This document shows, piece by piece, positions 23,441 through 31,571 of a stretch of 64,000 nt of DNA. Positions within the stretch are counted from its first letter, which is position 1. The number at the start of each line of letters is the position of its first letter. Origin of the DNA: Fictibacillus phosphorivorans (GTDB taxonomy: Bacteria; Bacillota; Bacilli; Bacillales; Fictibacillaceae); assembly GCF_001619875.1 (NCBI RefSeq), contig NZ_LRFC01000038.1, positions 310,001-374,000 on the forward strand, given 5' to 3'. The position numbers and the translations under genes are program-made. Below the pieces are notes generated by a model. The model did not search any database. It was not told where the DNA came from and saw nothing but the letters and a program-made list of their open reading frames with translations.

Positions 23441-24513
23441 AATTGAAAAGACTTAGAAATAAGCTGATTCTTAAGCTCCTGGCAGTTATTGCAGTAAGTC
23501 TTTTAGCCTCTTACTTGGTGCTCATTGTAAACGCAGTTTCTGTTAGATACCTTTATGAAAGTAATTTGCTGAATGAGGATAGTGTTTTTGCTTTTAACTT
23601 TATGTATTTTTTCATGCTTGCTGTATCTATCCTTGTTTTTATTCTGGTGTTCTTAGTCTTGATAAGAAAGAAAGTTGCTTACTTAAAGGTGATTTCGGAC
23701 AGTGTTAACTCCATAGCTAACGGAAAGTTAGGTCTTACCATAAAAGCAGAGGGAAAAGACGAACTCACTCAGCTAGCAGAGAATATTAATTTTATGTCAA
23801 AAGAGCTTGAAAACAAGTTCGAGCGTGAAAGACAAGTAGAAGTGGCAAAGAATGAACTTATTACTAATGTCTCTCATGACTTGAGAACACCTTTAACATC
23901 AATCATCGGTTATTTGGACTTGCTTCGGAACAAGCAGTACCGGAATGATCTTGAAATGAGTGAGTATCTTGAAACAACCTATGCCAAATCTCAACGGTTG
24001 AATTCTCTAATTAATGAGTTGTTTGAATACACACGACTTTCAAGTTCAGATGTGAAATTAAATCTAGTCCCAGTGGATCTATCTGCTTTACTAGGTCAGA
24101 TGCTCGGTGAATACATTCCCATTTTTGAGAAAGACAACATTATCGTCGAGCAAACATTGACAGAGAAACCAGTTGAAATCTTAATTGATATTGAGAAAAT
24201 GGTGCGAGTATACGAAAACATTCTTATGAATGCGGTGAAATACAGTAAAAAGCCCTCTATTGTTAAGGTTGCCTTAGATTTACAATCTTCTAATGCAGAA
24301 TTTCGATTCTCTAATCAAACAGAAAGACCCGAAGTTCAGGACATCAATCAATTGTTTGAACGGTTTTTAGTTGGAGAAAAAGCTCGCAGCGAGAAAGAAG
24401 GAACAGGGCTGGGGCTCGCTATTTCTAAAAGGATCGTAGAACTGCACGGAGGACGGATACGCGCGGAATACGATGAGGGATGGCTGACCATCATCATCAT
24501 ACTTCCTATATAA
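23437..24513 (+). CDS. Membrane sensor histidine kinase (VanS-like)
   Basis: A 358-aa kinase with two membrane helices (about 10-32 and 55-77) separated by only about 22 outside residues, which suggests sensing within or at the membrane. A HAMP-like linker follows (SVNSIANGKLGLTIKAEGKD), then HisKA with the phosphorylated His147 (ELITNVSHDLRTPLTSIIGY), and the ATPase domain with N box (YENILMNAVKYSKK) and GTGLGLAISKRIVELHGG. It is the partner of the OmpR-type regulator. The short extracytoplasmic loop resembles intramembrane-sensing kinases that respond to cell-envelope damage. Confidence 0.92.
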   Translation: MKLKRLRNKLILKLLAVIAVSLLASYLVLIVNAVSVRYLYESNLLNEDSVFAFNFMYFFMLAVSILVFILVFLVLIRKKVAYLKVISDSVNSIANGKLGLTIKAEGKDELTQLAENINFMSKELENKFERERQVEVAKNELITNVSHDLRTPLTSIIGYLDLLRNKQYRNDLEMSEYLETTYAKSQRLNSLINELFEYTRLSSSDVKLNLVPVDLSALLGQMLGEYIPIFEKDNIIVEQTLTEKPVEILIDIEKMVRVYENILMNAVKYSKKPSIVKVALDLQSSNAEFRFSNQTERPEVQDINQLFERFLVGEKARSEKEGTGLGLAISKRIVELHGGRIRAEYDEGWLTIIIILPI

Positions 24514-24515
24514 TC

Positions 24516-24548
24516 AAAGCTTATGAGGCATGTTTCATAAGCTTTTTT
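24516..24548 (+). terminator. Intrinsic terminator of the two-component operon
   Basis: AAAGCTTATGA / TCATAAGCTTT, perfect 11-bp stem, T tail. Confidence 0.92.
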
Positions 24549-24657
24549 ATTTTCATTTGTGACGGTTGATGGGAGGATGTGAGGCGGAAAGCGAGCATCT
24601 GGAAAGGAAATCACACTTGCATTAACAACAAAGTTTATGGAAACAGCTTTTAAAAAG

Positions 24658-24711
24658 TTAAGAAACCTTAAGAATATCCCTGACCTTTTCTTAAGTTTTA
24701 TTTTTCATAAT
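24658..24711 (+). promoter_or_regulatory. TTAAG direct repeats and -10 before the TVP38-like gene
   Basis: TTAAG at 24658, 24668 and 24691; the first two are 10 bp apart, as at 22089/22099. CATAAT (24706-24711) is a plausible -10 just downstream with no good -35, which is the pattern of an activated promoter. Confidence 0.5.
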
Positions 24712-24742
24712 GAATGTAACAGTAAGAAAAGGAGTCGGATCC

Positions 24743-25522
24743 ATGAATCTTAAAAGCCCATTAAGCTCATTTTCATATAAATTATTTAACCCATACACGT
24801 ATCCCGTTCTTAAACAGTTAGGGATGTTGATCATTTCAATCTTACTTCTATCTCAAACACTATCCACGTTTGAATCATCATACAGAATAATTGGCTTCAG
24901 TATAGGTTATCTATTGATGGTTACATTGTTGGTATCGCATTTATTAAGACAAAGAACAATCTTTGAAATGACAAAGACTGGATCTATCGTATATAGCCTA
25001 TTTGTCTTATCCATTTATCTCACACATATCGTGAGCAGTATGGTGGTTTTACTCGACAACAAAGGATTAGAAAGCATTCTTAACGAGAATATAGAACTCG
25101 CTAAATTTATCTACTTTATGGTCTGTTTCGCACAGCCCATTATATTGCCTGTTCCAGAGATGGTAACGGTTGTTGCGGGTAGTGCTGCATTAGGGTCGCT
25201 AAGCGCATTTATACTAGGTTTCCTGGGTGCTGTTTTAGGGATTCTGACGATGTTTTATCTATCTCGTACGTTTGGGATGAAAGTTGTACAACGCTTAGTA
25301 AACGAAAAGCAATTAGAACAATATCATCGATCTGTGAGAAAGAATGAAATGTGGATTTTAGGGTTGTTATTTATCATTCCCGTCTTGCCGGATGAGATTA
25401 TCTGTGTTGGAGCAGGAATCAGTGGCGTAAAAGCAAATCGTTTTATCACAATTGCGCTATTGTCAAAGCTAGTTACTACATTTTCATTGGCTTATTCATT
25501 ACAATTAACGGATCTTTTTTAA
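24743..25522 (+). CDS. TVP38/TMEM64 (DedA/VTT-like) membrane protein
   Basis: A 259-aa integral membrane protein. Several N-terminal helices (for example LGMLIISILLLSQTL, GYLLMVTLLVSHLL, SIVYSLFVLSIYLTH) precede a VTT domain (about 140-259). That domain has FAQPIILPVPEMVTVVAGSA with the re-entrant Pro-rich loop, then LGAVLGILTMFYLSRTFGMK and GLLFIIPVLPDEIICVGAGIS. VTT proteins are linked to lipid or undecaprenyl-phosphate flipping; that fits control by an envelope-sensing two-component system. ATG 24743 has AAAAGGAG upstream. Confidence 0.82.
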   Translation: MNLKSPLSSFSYKLFNPYTYPVLKQLGMLIISILLLSQTLSTFESSYRIIGFSIGYLLMVTLLVSHLLRQRTIFEMTKTGSIVYSLFVLSIYLTHIVSSMVVLLDNKGLESILNENIELAKFIYFMVCFAQPIILPVPEMVTVVAGSAALGSLSAFILGFLGAVLGILTMFYLSRTFGMKVVQRLVNEKQLEQYHRSVRKNEMWILGLLFIIPVLPDEIICVGAGISGVKANRFITIALLSKLVTTFSLAYSLQLTDLF

Positions 25523-25566
25523 TGAGAGGTTATCGATACTCAGGTTACAAGCGGAAGTGAAAAAAT

Positions 25567-25602
25567 GAAAAGCACTGCAAGTTTTCTGCAGTGCTTTTTC
25601 AA
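25567..25602. terminator. Bidirectional terminator between convergent genes
   Basis: AAAAGCACTGCA / TGCAGTGCTTTT with T tracts on both sides, between the VTT gene (+) and the small gene (-). Confidence 0.9.
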
Positions 25603-25617
25603 TCTGCCTTACATACA

Positions 25618-25887
25618 TCACTTCCGATACCTCTCCAAAATTTTCTCCGTCACACCTCTAATATCCCCATTTTGTTTCTTAGCTTCCGCATACTGCTTAT
25701 AATCTTCAGCGGAAACCTCAAGCAAGAAGCTTTTAGGAAAGATATAAGGTTTCCCTTTATCCTGCTCGTCTAAGTTGTTCATCACTTCAAGCTCATCCTC
25801 GTTTTCTTCATTTGTTATAGGATTAAAACTAAACAGCTTGCCGTACTCTTCTTCCACACTTTTATTCACATTCATAAAGTATCGCAT
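25618..25887 (-). CDS. Hypothetical protein (89 aa)
   Basis: A small acidic cytosolic protein: MRYFMNVNKSVEEEYGKLFS, a Glu/Asn-rich middle (ITNEENEDELEVMNNLDE), and a C-terminal helical part EVSAEDYKQYAEAKKQNGDI ending in Arg-Tyr-Arg-Lys. Its minus-strand ATG has TAGGAGTG about 8 nt upstream and a terminator just past its stop, so it is a real gene. I do not recognise the family and see no signal peptide or membrane segment. Confidence 0.75.
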   Translation of the reverse strand: MRYFMNVNKSVEEEYGKLFSFNPITNEENEDELEVMNNLDEQDKGKPYIFPKSFLLEVSAEDYKQYAEAKKQNGDIRGVTEKILERYRK

Positions 25888-26088
25888 GTTAACACTCCTA
25901 TTATTTATGGTTATGTAAATGGTATTCCCTAGACACCTTCAAAACAGACATGTTTTTGTTTGAAAAAGGGGATTTAAAAAAGAGACAGTTGTACAAGCAC
26001 GACTCGTCATAATTCGTCCTTTGTCCCGATATGATGTATAGAGAGCCTGAACCGGCAGGCTTATCAACGGTTGAGGGAGTTGAATGAA

Positions 26089-27390
26089 ATGAAAAAAGCT
26101 GCAGATTCCTGGTCTCATTCTTTGAAGTTTCTTTTTTTCAGCGCAGTCGGCATTTTCATGTTCTTCGTTCCGATCACGGTAAAAGGGAAGTCGTCCATTC
26201 CGCTCGATCACCTCGTCACATGGGTGAGAGATACAGCGGGTAGTGCCGTCCCCATTTACGCGTTACTCGTCATTCTGCTTGGTGCGGTTTATCCGTTCTA
26301 CACAAAAACGTGGAACAAAGACAGAGTTACAACTACTTTTTCTTTGTTAAAAGTCGTCGGTCTGATCGCGGCAGTCCTTCTTTACTTTGAGTGGGGTCCG
26401 AGCTGGTTAAGTGACCCGAACATGGGACCATTTTTATTCGAAAAACTTGTCGTCCCAGTAGGCTTACTCGTTCCGCTTGGGGCAGTATTTTTAGCTTTTA
26501 TCGTAGGTTATGGGCTGATGGAGTTTATCGGGGTCCTCGTACAAAAAATTATGAGGCCGATCTGGAAGACGCCTGGCCGATCAGCGGTTGATGCAGTTGC
26601 GTCGTTTGTTGGCAGCTATTCAATCGGCTTACTCATCACGAACCGCGTGTTTAAGGAAGGAAAGTATACGGTAAAAGAAGCGGCGATCATTGCAACTGGC
26701 TTTTCAACGGTTTCCGCCACGTTCATGATCGTTGTAGCGAATACGCTAGGACTGATGGAGATGTGGAACACGTACTTCTGGACGACGCTCGTTGTCACGT
26801 TCTTAGTAACAGCCATTACCGTTCGAATCCGTCCGTTAAGCAGAATGGAAGATTCATATGTTGGCGGAGAGGGGCAGCCAGAGGAAGTGGTTAGCGAGAA
26901 ATATCTGCAAACCGCGTGGAGAAGCGCCTTGGATTCATCACAGAATGCTCCTGCCTTTTGGAACAATATCTGGTCTAACTTAAAAGACGGTTTCGTGATG
27001 GCGATGAGCATCCTGCCTTCTATCATGAGTGTTGGGCTCATCGGTCTGTTGCTAGCGGAATACACGCCTGTTTTTGACTGGATCGGCTACGTGTTCTATC
27101 CGATCACATGGGCGCTGCAGCTTCCAGATGCGATGCTTGCCGCGAAGGCAGCCTCAATCGGTGTTGCAGAAATGTTCCTCCCAGCCCTATTGGTAACAGA
27201 AGCGGCACTTGTCACGAAATTTGTAATCGGCGTCGTATCCGTAGCATCCGTCCTCTTCTTTTCAGCAAGCATTCCATGTGTATTATCAACAGAAATTCCG
27301 ATCAGTGTGCCAAAACTTCTATGGATCTGGTTCCAGCGCACGGTGTTAGCATTAATTTTGGCCACTCCAATCGCATATTTATTGGTATAA
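26089..27390 (+). CDS. YjiH family membrane protein (nucleoside-recognition/Gate domain)
   Basis: A 433-aa polytopic protein with about ten helices. Recognisable pieces are SLKFLFFSAVGIFMFFVPIT at the start and the Gate domains LVVPVGLLVPLGAVFLAFIV and MSILPSIMSVGLIGLLLAEY, with conserved G-x-S-T-V-S-A-T-F (GFSTVSATFMIVVANTLGL) and CVLSTEIPISVPK near the C-terminus. Such proteins resemble the SpoIIIAE/SpmA and nucleoside-transporter gate folds; the transported molecule is unknown. I start at ATG 26089 (GAGGGAG 9 nt upstream) rather than the TTG codons further 5'. Single gene, convergent with an acyltransferase. Confidence 0.8.
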   Translation: MKKAADSWSHSLKFLFFSAVGIFMFFVPITVKGKSSIPLDHLVTWVRDTAGSAVPIYALLVILLGAVYPFYTKTWNKDRVTTTFSLLKVVGLIAAVLLYFEWGPSWLSDPNMGPFLFEKLVVPVGLLVPLGAVFLAFIVGYGLMEFIGVLVQKIMRPIWKTPGRSAVDAVASFVGSYSIGLLITNRVFKEGKYTVKEAAIIATGFSTVSATFMIVVANTLGLMEMWNTYFWTTLVVTFLVTAITVRIRPLSRMEDSYVGGEGQPEEVVSEKYLQTAWRSALDSSQNAPAFWNNIWSNLKDGFVMAMSILPSIMSVGLIGLLLAEYTPVFDWIGYVFYPITWALQLPDAMLAAKAASIGVAEMFLPALLVTEAALVTKFVIGVVSVASVLFFSASIPCVLSTEIPISVPKLLWIWFQRTVLALILATPIAYLLV

Positions 27391-27394
27391 ACTT

Positions 27395-27428
27395 AAAAGA
27401 GACTGCTTGTCTTAAGCGGCCTCTTTTT
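27395..27428. terminator. Bidirectional terminator overlapping the acyltransferase 3' end
   Basis: AAAAGAGACTGCTT / AAGCGGCCTCTTTT with a T tail. It serves the YjiH gene (+) and reaches into the last codons of the convergent gene (-). Confidence 0.8.
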
Positions 27429-28539
27429 TCACTGTCGCTTTCTTCATAGTTCTCATTCCAAACAAAATTCTTAGAACAGATACGTGCCGGATCACAAAAT
27501 GATAACAAAGCATTATCAAGGTAAAAGAAACAGATATGAGGAAAATCAGTTTTACCGGTATGGACCAAGAAACATCACGAATCAAAAAGGCGATCAAAAT
27601 AATAACAGGTTGGTGTAAAACATAGAAAGGCATAGAAACTTCACTGCCGTATTTTAAAAAGCGATTTGAAATTGATAGATACTTTTCTGCTAAATAGAAA
27701 ATACATAATAACAAGCTCCAACAATTTATCGTTCTAACGCTATAAAAGATGAAGTTTTCTAAAGTACCTGGCTCAGGATATCCTTCCATGAACCACATGA
27801 TATATAGAAATGTCGTACATATAGCAACAATGGCGTGAAGGGAAATCGTTGATGCAACAATGTGTTTAAAGTTTTCGCTTGAAAAAAAGTAAAAGCCATA
27901 TACAAAGATCAATAAATAAAAAATAAGATCCCAACCGCCTAAGTTCTGTGTTTTCAAACTTCCTGCTAATATCAGTAGGGTTGGCAAGAGAACGAAGTGA
28001 ACTTTTTTGAAGATAACGGGGTTACGGGCCCATTTGAATAACGGTATCGTCAGCAAGGAGAAAACGAGTAGAACCAATAAATACCATAAGTGCAGACCAA
28101 AAAAAGCAAAATTTCCCGTACCGCCAAAGTCTAAATAGACCCCATCAAAAAAATGAGGAAAAAAAGCAAAAAAGGACCCTTTAAACTGGTTGTTCGTTAA
28201 TCGTTCAATATAGATTTGCGGCGGTGTTAAAATCAAGACTCCAAATACAAGTGGAATACCAAGACGGATGAACCGTTCTTTTATAAATGCCGAGATACTT
28301 CTCTTCTTCAACCCGTAAGAAACGCTTATACCTGAAATTGAGAAAAAGATAGGCATGATCCAGGCACCGACAAAAAGAGAAAATACCAATATGTAGCTCG
28401 CGTTTAATTCGTTATTTTTGATATGCCATGGAAACGGATTAAAGAACATAGAACAGTGATACAGAAATACCATAAAAGTGGCCAACACACGAACCCAATC
28501 GAAATCGTAATGCCTTTTCACACGATTTCCTTCCATCAT
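27412..28539 (-). CDS. Acyltransferase 3 family membrane protein
   Basis: A 375-aa polytopic O-acyltransferase (Acyl_transf_3). It opens HYDFDWVRVLATFMVFLYHC, where the family has an Arg plus a nearby His (here the His of YHCSMFF), followed by about ten helices including MPIFFSISGISVSYGLKKR and SMPFYVLHQPVIILIAFLIR. Members transfer acyl groups to cell-surface sugars or polymers at the membrane. There is no C-terminal SGNH domain as in OatA, so the acceptor is open. The start is ATG 28539 (a second ATG at 28536) after GGGGTG. It is oriented against the thi operon. Confidence 0.85.
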   Translation of the reverse strand: MMEGNRVKRHYDFDWVRVLATFMVFLYHCSMFFNPFPWHIKNNELNASYILVFSLFVGAWIMPIFFSISGISVSYGLKKRSISAFIKERFIRLGIPLVFGVLILTPPQIYIERLTNNQFKGSFFAFFPHFFDGVYLDFGGTGNFAFFGLHLWYLLVLLVFSLLTIPLFKWARNPVIFKKVHFVLLPTLLILAGSLKTQNLGGWDLIFYLLIFVYGFYFFSSENFKHIVASTISLHAIVAICTTFLYIMWFMEGYPEPGTLENFIFYSVRTINCWSLLLCIFYLAEKYLSISNRFLKYGSEVSMPFYVLHQPVIILIAFLIRDVSWSIPVKLIFLISVSFTLIMLCYHFVIRHVSVLRILFGMRTMKKATVKKEAA

Positions 28540-28691
28540 AACCGCACCCCATCTTAATGAAATCTAACCTTTATGATTCTATATACCTATTTTACCTTTT
28601 ATTAACAAATTAGGACACTCTCATTGCAAGTAAAAAAAGTTGAGATTCATATTAAAGACGCCAGATCCTTTTAATTGAATCAGACATCCTG

Positions 28692-28720
28692 TTGTTATAA
28701 GCCTGATTTAACGATAAAAT
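28692..28720 (+). promoter_or_regulatory. Promoter of the thiazole biosynthesis operon
   Basis: TTGTTA (28692-28697), 17 bp, TAAAAT (28715-28720), about 30 nt before the TPP riboswitch. Confidence 0.65.
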
Positions 28721-28751
28721 GGATGTAATATGAATAACAATTAAATAGCGA

Positions 28752-28850
28752 TTCACCGCTAGGGGTGCCTTTTAAAGGCTGAGATTAAAGTGTACTTTAA
28801 GACCCTTGGAACCTGATTTGGTTAGAACCAGCGTAGGGAAGTGGTGTGTT
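28752..28850 (+). ncRNA. TPP riboswitch (THI element)
   Basis: The conserved thi-box core is complete: AGGGGTGCC and CTGAGA in one helical arm, ACCCTTGGAACCTGAT, then GTTAGAACCAGCGTAGGGAA, closed by a P1 stem (CACCGC with GTGGTG). It binds thiamine pyrophosphate and turns off the downstream thiazole genes through the following terminator hairpin. Confidence 0.96.
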
Positions 28851-28886
28851 TGAACAGAATCCCGCTTAACAAATGCTGAATTTTGT

Positions 28887-28926
28887 AAAACCACCTCTTT
28901 TCTAAACAAAGGAGGTGGTTTTTTAT
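28887..28926 (+). terminator. Riboswitch-controlled terminator that contains the tenI SD
   Basis: AAACCACCTCTTT pairs with AAAGGAGGTGGTTT followed by TTTT. The 3' arm is itself the AAAGGAGGTGG ribosome-binding site of tenI (GTG at 28928), so the hairpin can both stop transcription and hide the SD. Confidence 0.9.
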
Positions 28927-28927
28927 T

Positions 28928-29536
28928 GTGAAAAAAGAACTTCATGTGATTTCAACGGGCAAGCAATCAGATGAACAGCTCATGGAAATTCTTTATAACA
29001 TCTACCCGTACATCACTGCTTTTCATATACGTGAAAAAGAAAGAACGGAAAGAGAGCTCTCTAACTTAATCACAAATCTACTAAACATTGGTGTGCCCCA
29101 ATCTAAGTTAATGATTAATGATCGAGCCGATGTCGCGGAATGCTTCAGAACAAGAGGCGTTCAGCTTCCTTATCATGGATTGGACGTGAACCATGTCAAA
29201 TGTGCCTTTCCGAGGCTCACCATCGGTTGTTCCGTACATGCGATAGAAGAGGCACGCTATGCTGAAAAAAGTGGCGCTCACTTTTTGTTATATGGCCATA
29301 TATACCCTACAGCATCAAAGGAAGGGAAATTGCCACAAGGACTTCAAGGGTTAAGGGAAATAACAAGCAACACACCTCTTCCTGTGATCGCAATAGGGGG
29401 TATTCAGCCAAGGCATGTAAGAGAGGTTATTCATGCAGGGGCGAGCGGTATTGCCGTTATGTCTGGCATCTTAGAATCAATTTCTCCGCTAGATGCTGTT
29501 AAGGAGTATCAGCAAGAACTGGAGGTAAGCCAATGA
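28928..29536 (+). CDS. tenI: Thiazole tautomerase
   Basis: A 202-aa ThiE-like TIM barrel that aromatises the ThiG product (thiazole phosphate carboxylate tautomer). It has LMINDRADVAECFRTRGVQL, GCSVHAIEEARYAEKSGAHF, LLYGHIYPTASKEGK and the phosphate-binding IAIGGIQPRHVREVIHAGAS. ThiE paralogues keep Gly-Lys/Thr-x-Thr elements for the pyrimidine. Operon order and the short form point to TenI rather than ThiE. GTG start with a strong SD inside the riboswitch terminator. It overlaps thiO by 4 bp. Confidence 0.88.
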   Translation: MKKELHVISTGKQSDEQLMEILYNIYPYITAFHIREKERTERELSNLITNLLNIGVPQSKLMINDRADVAECFRTRGVQLPYHGLDVNHVKCAFPRLTIGCSVHAIEEARYAEKSGAHFLLYGHIYPTASKEGKLPQGLQGLREITSNTPLPVIAIGGIQPRHVREVIHAGASGIAVMSGILESISPLDAVKEYQQELEVSQ

Positions 29537-30657
29537 GTTCAACGTATGAAGTGATCATTATCGGAGGCGGGGTCATCGGTTGTTCTATTGCCTACCAGCT
29601 TTCCAAAAGAAAAAAGAAAGTCCTTTTGCTAGAAAAAGGGCAAGTGGGCGAAAAAGCCTCCTCTGCAGCAGCAGGTATGCTTGGAGCGCAGATGGAGTTT
29701 GGTGCAGACAATCCTTACTACCCGCTTGCCAAAACTAGCCGTGAGATGTTTCGGACTCTCTCTCAAGAACTGTTCGAGATAAGCGGAACGGACATAGAAA
29801 TGATTGAAAACGGAATCTATGAACTTGCTTTTACAGAGGAAGAGGTCTTTCAGCTTCAAAGAAGAGGCCAAAAGGAATTTTTTCATGGAGAACAAATTCG
29901 TTGGCTAACTTCTTCAGAACTTTTAGAACGAGAACCAGCCTTAGCGACTTCGATCCGTGGAGCGCTGTATTTTCCGAATGACGGTCAAGTCTCGCCTGTG
30001 AAACTTACAGAAGCTTATCTAAAAGCTGCGAAGATAATGGGGGCAGAAGTGAGAGAACAAACAGAAGTCATCCAGCTGCTCCAAAATAAAAAGCGGATAA
30101 CGGGCGTCGAAACGAATATAGAAAAAATTCATGCGGAACACGTCATTATAGCTGGCGGGGTTTGGAGTTCAAGATTAGACCCTGCCCTACAGATGGTGCC
30201 TGTGAAAGGGGAATGTGTTTCTTTTAGAACGGATGACAAAATTCTGACAGGAACCGTCAAATACAAAGGATGTTACCTTGTCCCGAAACAAAACAACCGG
30301 ATAGTGATCGGTGCGACAAGTATTCCAGATACGTTCGACGAAAGCGTGACGTTCACTGGTATGTTTGAGCTGATGGAGAGAGCGAAGCAGATTGTACCCT
30401 GTCTTCAGAAAGCTGTTTTTGAAAAGGCTTGGACAGGTATTCGACCTCAAACACAAACTGGGAAACCCTATATCGGTCCACATCCAGAATGGGAAGGAAT
30501 GTTTCTCGCAACTGGACATTACCGAAACGGCATCTTGCTGTCTCCTGTTACAGGAAAGATGATTGCTGACCAAATTGAAAGCGAGGTGCGTATGAGTGAA
30601 GCTTATGATCAACGGAAAAGAGATACAGGTGCCGGATTCACTGCAGTCGATCACTGA
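29533..30657 (+). CDS. thiO: Glycine oxidase ThiO
   Basis: A 374-aa FAD-dependent amine oxidase of the DAO family that turns glycine into the imine used by ThiG. The N-terminal dinucleotide fold is IIIGGGVIGCSIAYQLSKR, followed by ASSAAAGMLGAQ. The C-terminal substrate/FAD cap has TGIRPQTQTGKPYIGPHP and ATGHYRNGILLSPVTGKMIA. The last 20 or so codons run 62 bp into thiS in another frame, an unusually long overlap, so the C-terminal tail after ADQIESEV may be an extension acquired at the expense of spacing. Confidence 0.92.
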   Translation: MSSTYEVIIIGGGVIGCSIAYQLSKRKKKVLLLEKGQVGEKASSAAAGMLGAQMEFGADNPYYPLAKTSREMFRTLSQELFEISGTDIEMIENGIYELAFTEEEVFQLQRRGQKEFFHGEQIRWLTSSELLEREPALATSIRGALYFPNDGQVSPVKLTEAYLKAAKIMGAEVREQTEVIQLLQNKKRITGVETNIEKIHAEHVIIAGGVWSSRLDPALQMVPVKGECVSFRTDDKILTGTVKYKGCYLVPKQNNRIVIGATSIPDTFDESVTFTGMFELMERAKQIVPCLQKAVFEKAWTGIRPQTQTGKPYIGPHPEWEGMFLATGHYRNGILLSPVTGKMIADQIESEVRMSEAYDQRKRDTGAGFTAVDH

Positions 30658-30799
30658 ACTGCTGGAACACTTAAATTTGAACGATCAGATTGTGATTGCC
30701 GAAGTAAACCAGGATATTATCTCGAATGAAAACCAAAGTAAGACTCAAATAAAAGAAAACGACAAAATTGAACTTGTGCGTTTTGTCGGTGGAGGGTGA
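30596..30799 (+). CDS. thiS: Sulfur carrier protein ThiS
   Basis: A 67-aa ubiquitin-fold protein. [20 protein letters not shown] and [13 protein letters not shown] fit ThiS, and it ends in Gly-Gly-Gly, the C-terminal glycine being adenylated by ThiF and converted to a thiocarboxylate that donates sulfur to the thiazole ring. The start is GTG 30596 with GAGGTG 7 nt upstream (within thiO); ATG 30605 would be shorter. The stop lies 4 nt before thiG. Confidence 0.9.
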   Translation: MKLMINGKEIQVPDSLQSITELLEHLNLNDQIVIAEVNQDIISNENQSKTQIKENDKIELVRFVGGG

Positions 30800-30803
30800 T
30801 TTC

Positions 30804-31571
30804 ATGCTAAACATTGGACCTTATTCATTTTCATCAAGACTTCTTTTAGGCACAGGCAAATACCCTGATTTTGAAACACAGAAAAAAGCGGTAGACGCCT
30901 CAGAATCTGAAATTCTAACGTTTGCTGTTCGGAGGATGAACATTTTTGAGGCGACTCAGCCAAACTTTTTAGAAATGCTCGATCTGAAAAAATATACACT
31001 GTTACCGAATACAGCTGGAGCAAAAACGGCAGAAGAAGCCGTACGGATCGCAAAACTAGCAAAAGCATCGGGATTATGTGATATGGTAAAGGTAGAAGTC
31101 ATCGGCTGTGACAAGACGCTCTTGCCTGATCCAATAGAAACATTAAAAGCGACAGAAGAACTGTTAAAAGAAGGCTTTATCGTGCTGCCCTATACGTCAG
31201 ATGATGTGGTTCTTGCAAGAAGATTAGAAGAACTGGGTGCGCATGCCATCATGCCGGCTGCTTCTCCGATCGGTTCGGGTCAAGGAATCATTAATCCCCT
31301 TTATTTAAAATTCATTATTGAGCAAACGGCTGTACCGGTTATCGTAGATGCGGGAATCGGTTCACCAAGTGATGCTATGATCGCGATGGAATTAGGAGCG
31401 GACGGTGTGCTGTTGAACACAGCTGTAGCGGGTGCAAAGGACCCAGTGAAAATGGCGCGGGCCATGAAGATGGCTATAGAAGCTGGACTGTTAGGATATG
31501 AAGCAGGCAGGATTGTGAGAAAAGAAACCGCAACAGCCAGCAGTCCATTAGAAGGGTTGAGTGTGAAGTGA
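30804..31571 (+). CDS. thiG: Thiazole synthase ThiG
   Basis: A 255-aa TIM-barrel enzyme joining DXP, glycine imine and ThiS-thiocarboxylate into the thiazole phosphate. It has [34 protein letters not shown], a [20 protein letters not shown] block, the Schiff-base Lys in MVKVEVIG, and the phosphate-binding [23 protein letters not shown] 30804 follows GGAGGGTGAT. It overlaps the thiF start by 4 bp. Confidence 0.95.
   Translation: MLNIGPYSFSSRLLLGTGKYPDFETQKKAVDASESEILTFAVRRMNIFEATQPNFLEMLDLKKYTLLPNTAGAKTAEEAVRIAKLAKASGLCDMVKVEVIGCDKTLLPDPIETLKATEELLKEGFIVLPYTSDDVVLARRLEELGAHAIMPAASPIGSGQGIINPLYLKFIIEQTAVPVIVDAGIGSPSDAMIAMELGADGVLLNTAVAGAKDPVKMARAMKMAIEAGLLGYEAGRIVRKETATASSPLEGLSVK

Noticed and set aside
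22754-24513. Vancomycin-resistance cluster
   Set aside because: The regulator and kinase look VanRS-like, but there are no vanH/A/X-type genes; similarity is limited to the signalling proteins.
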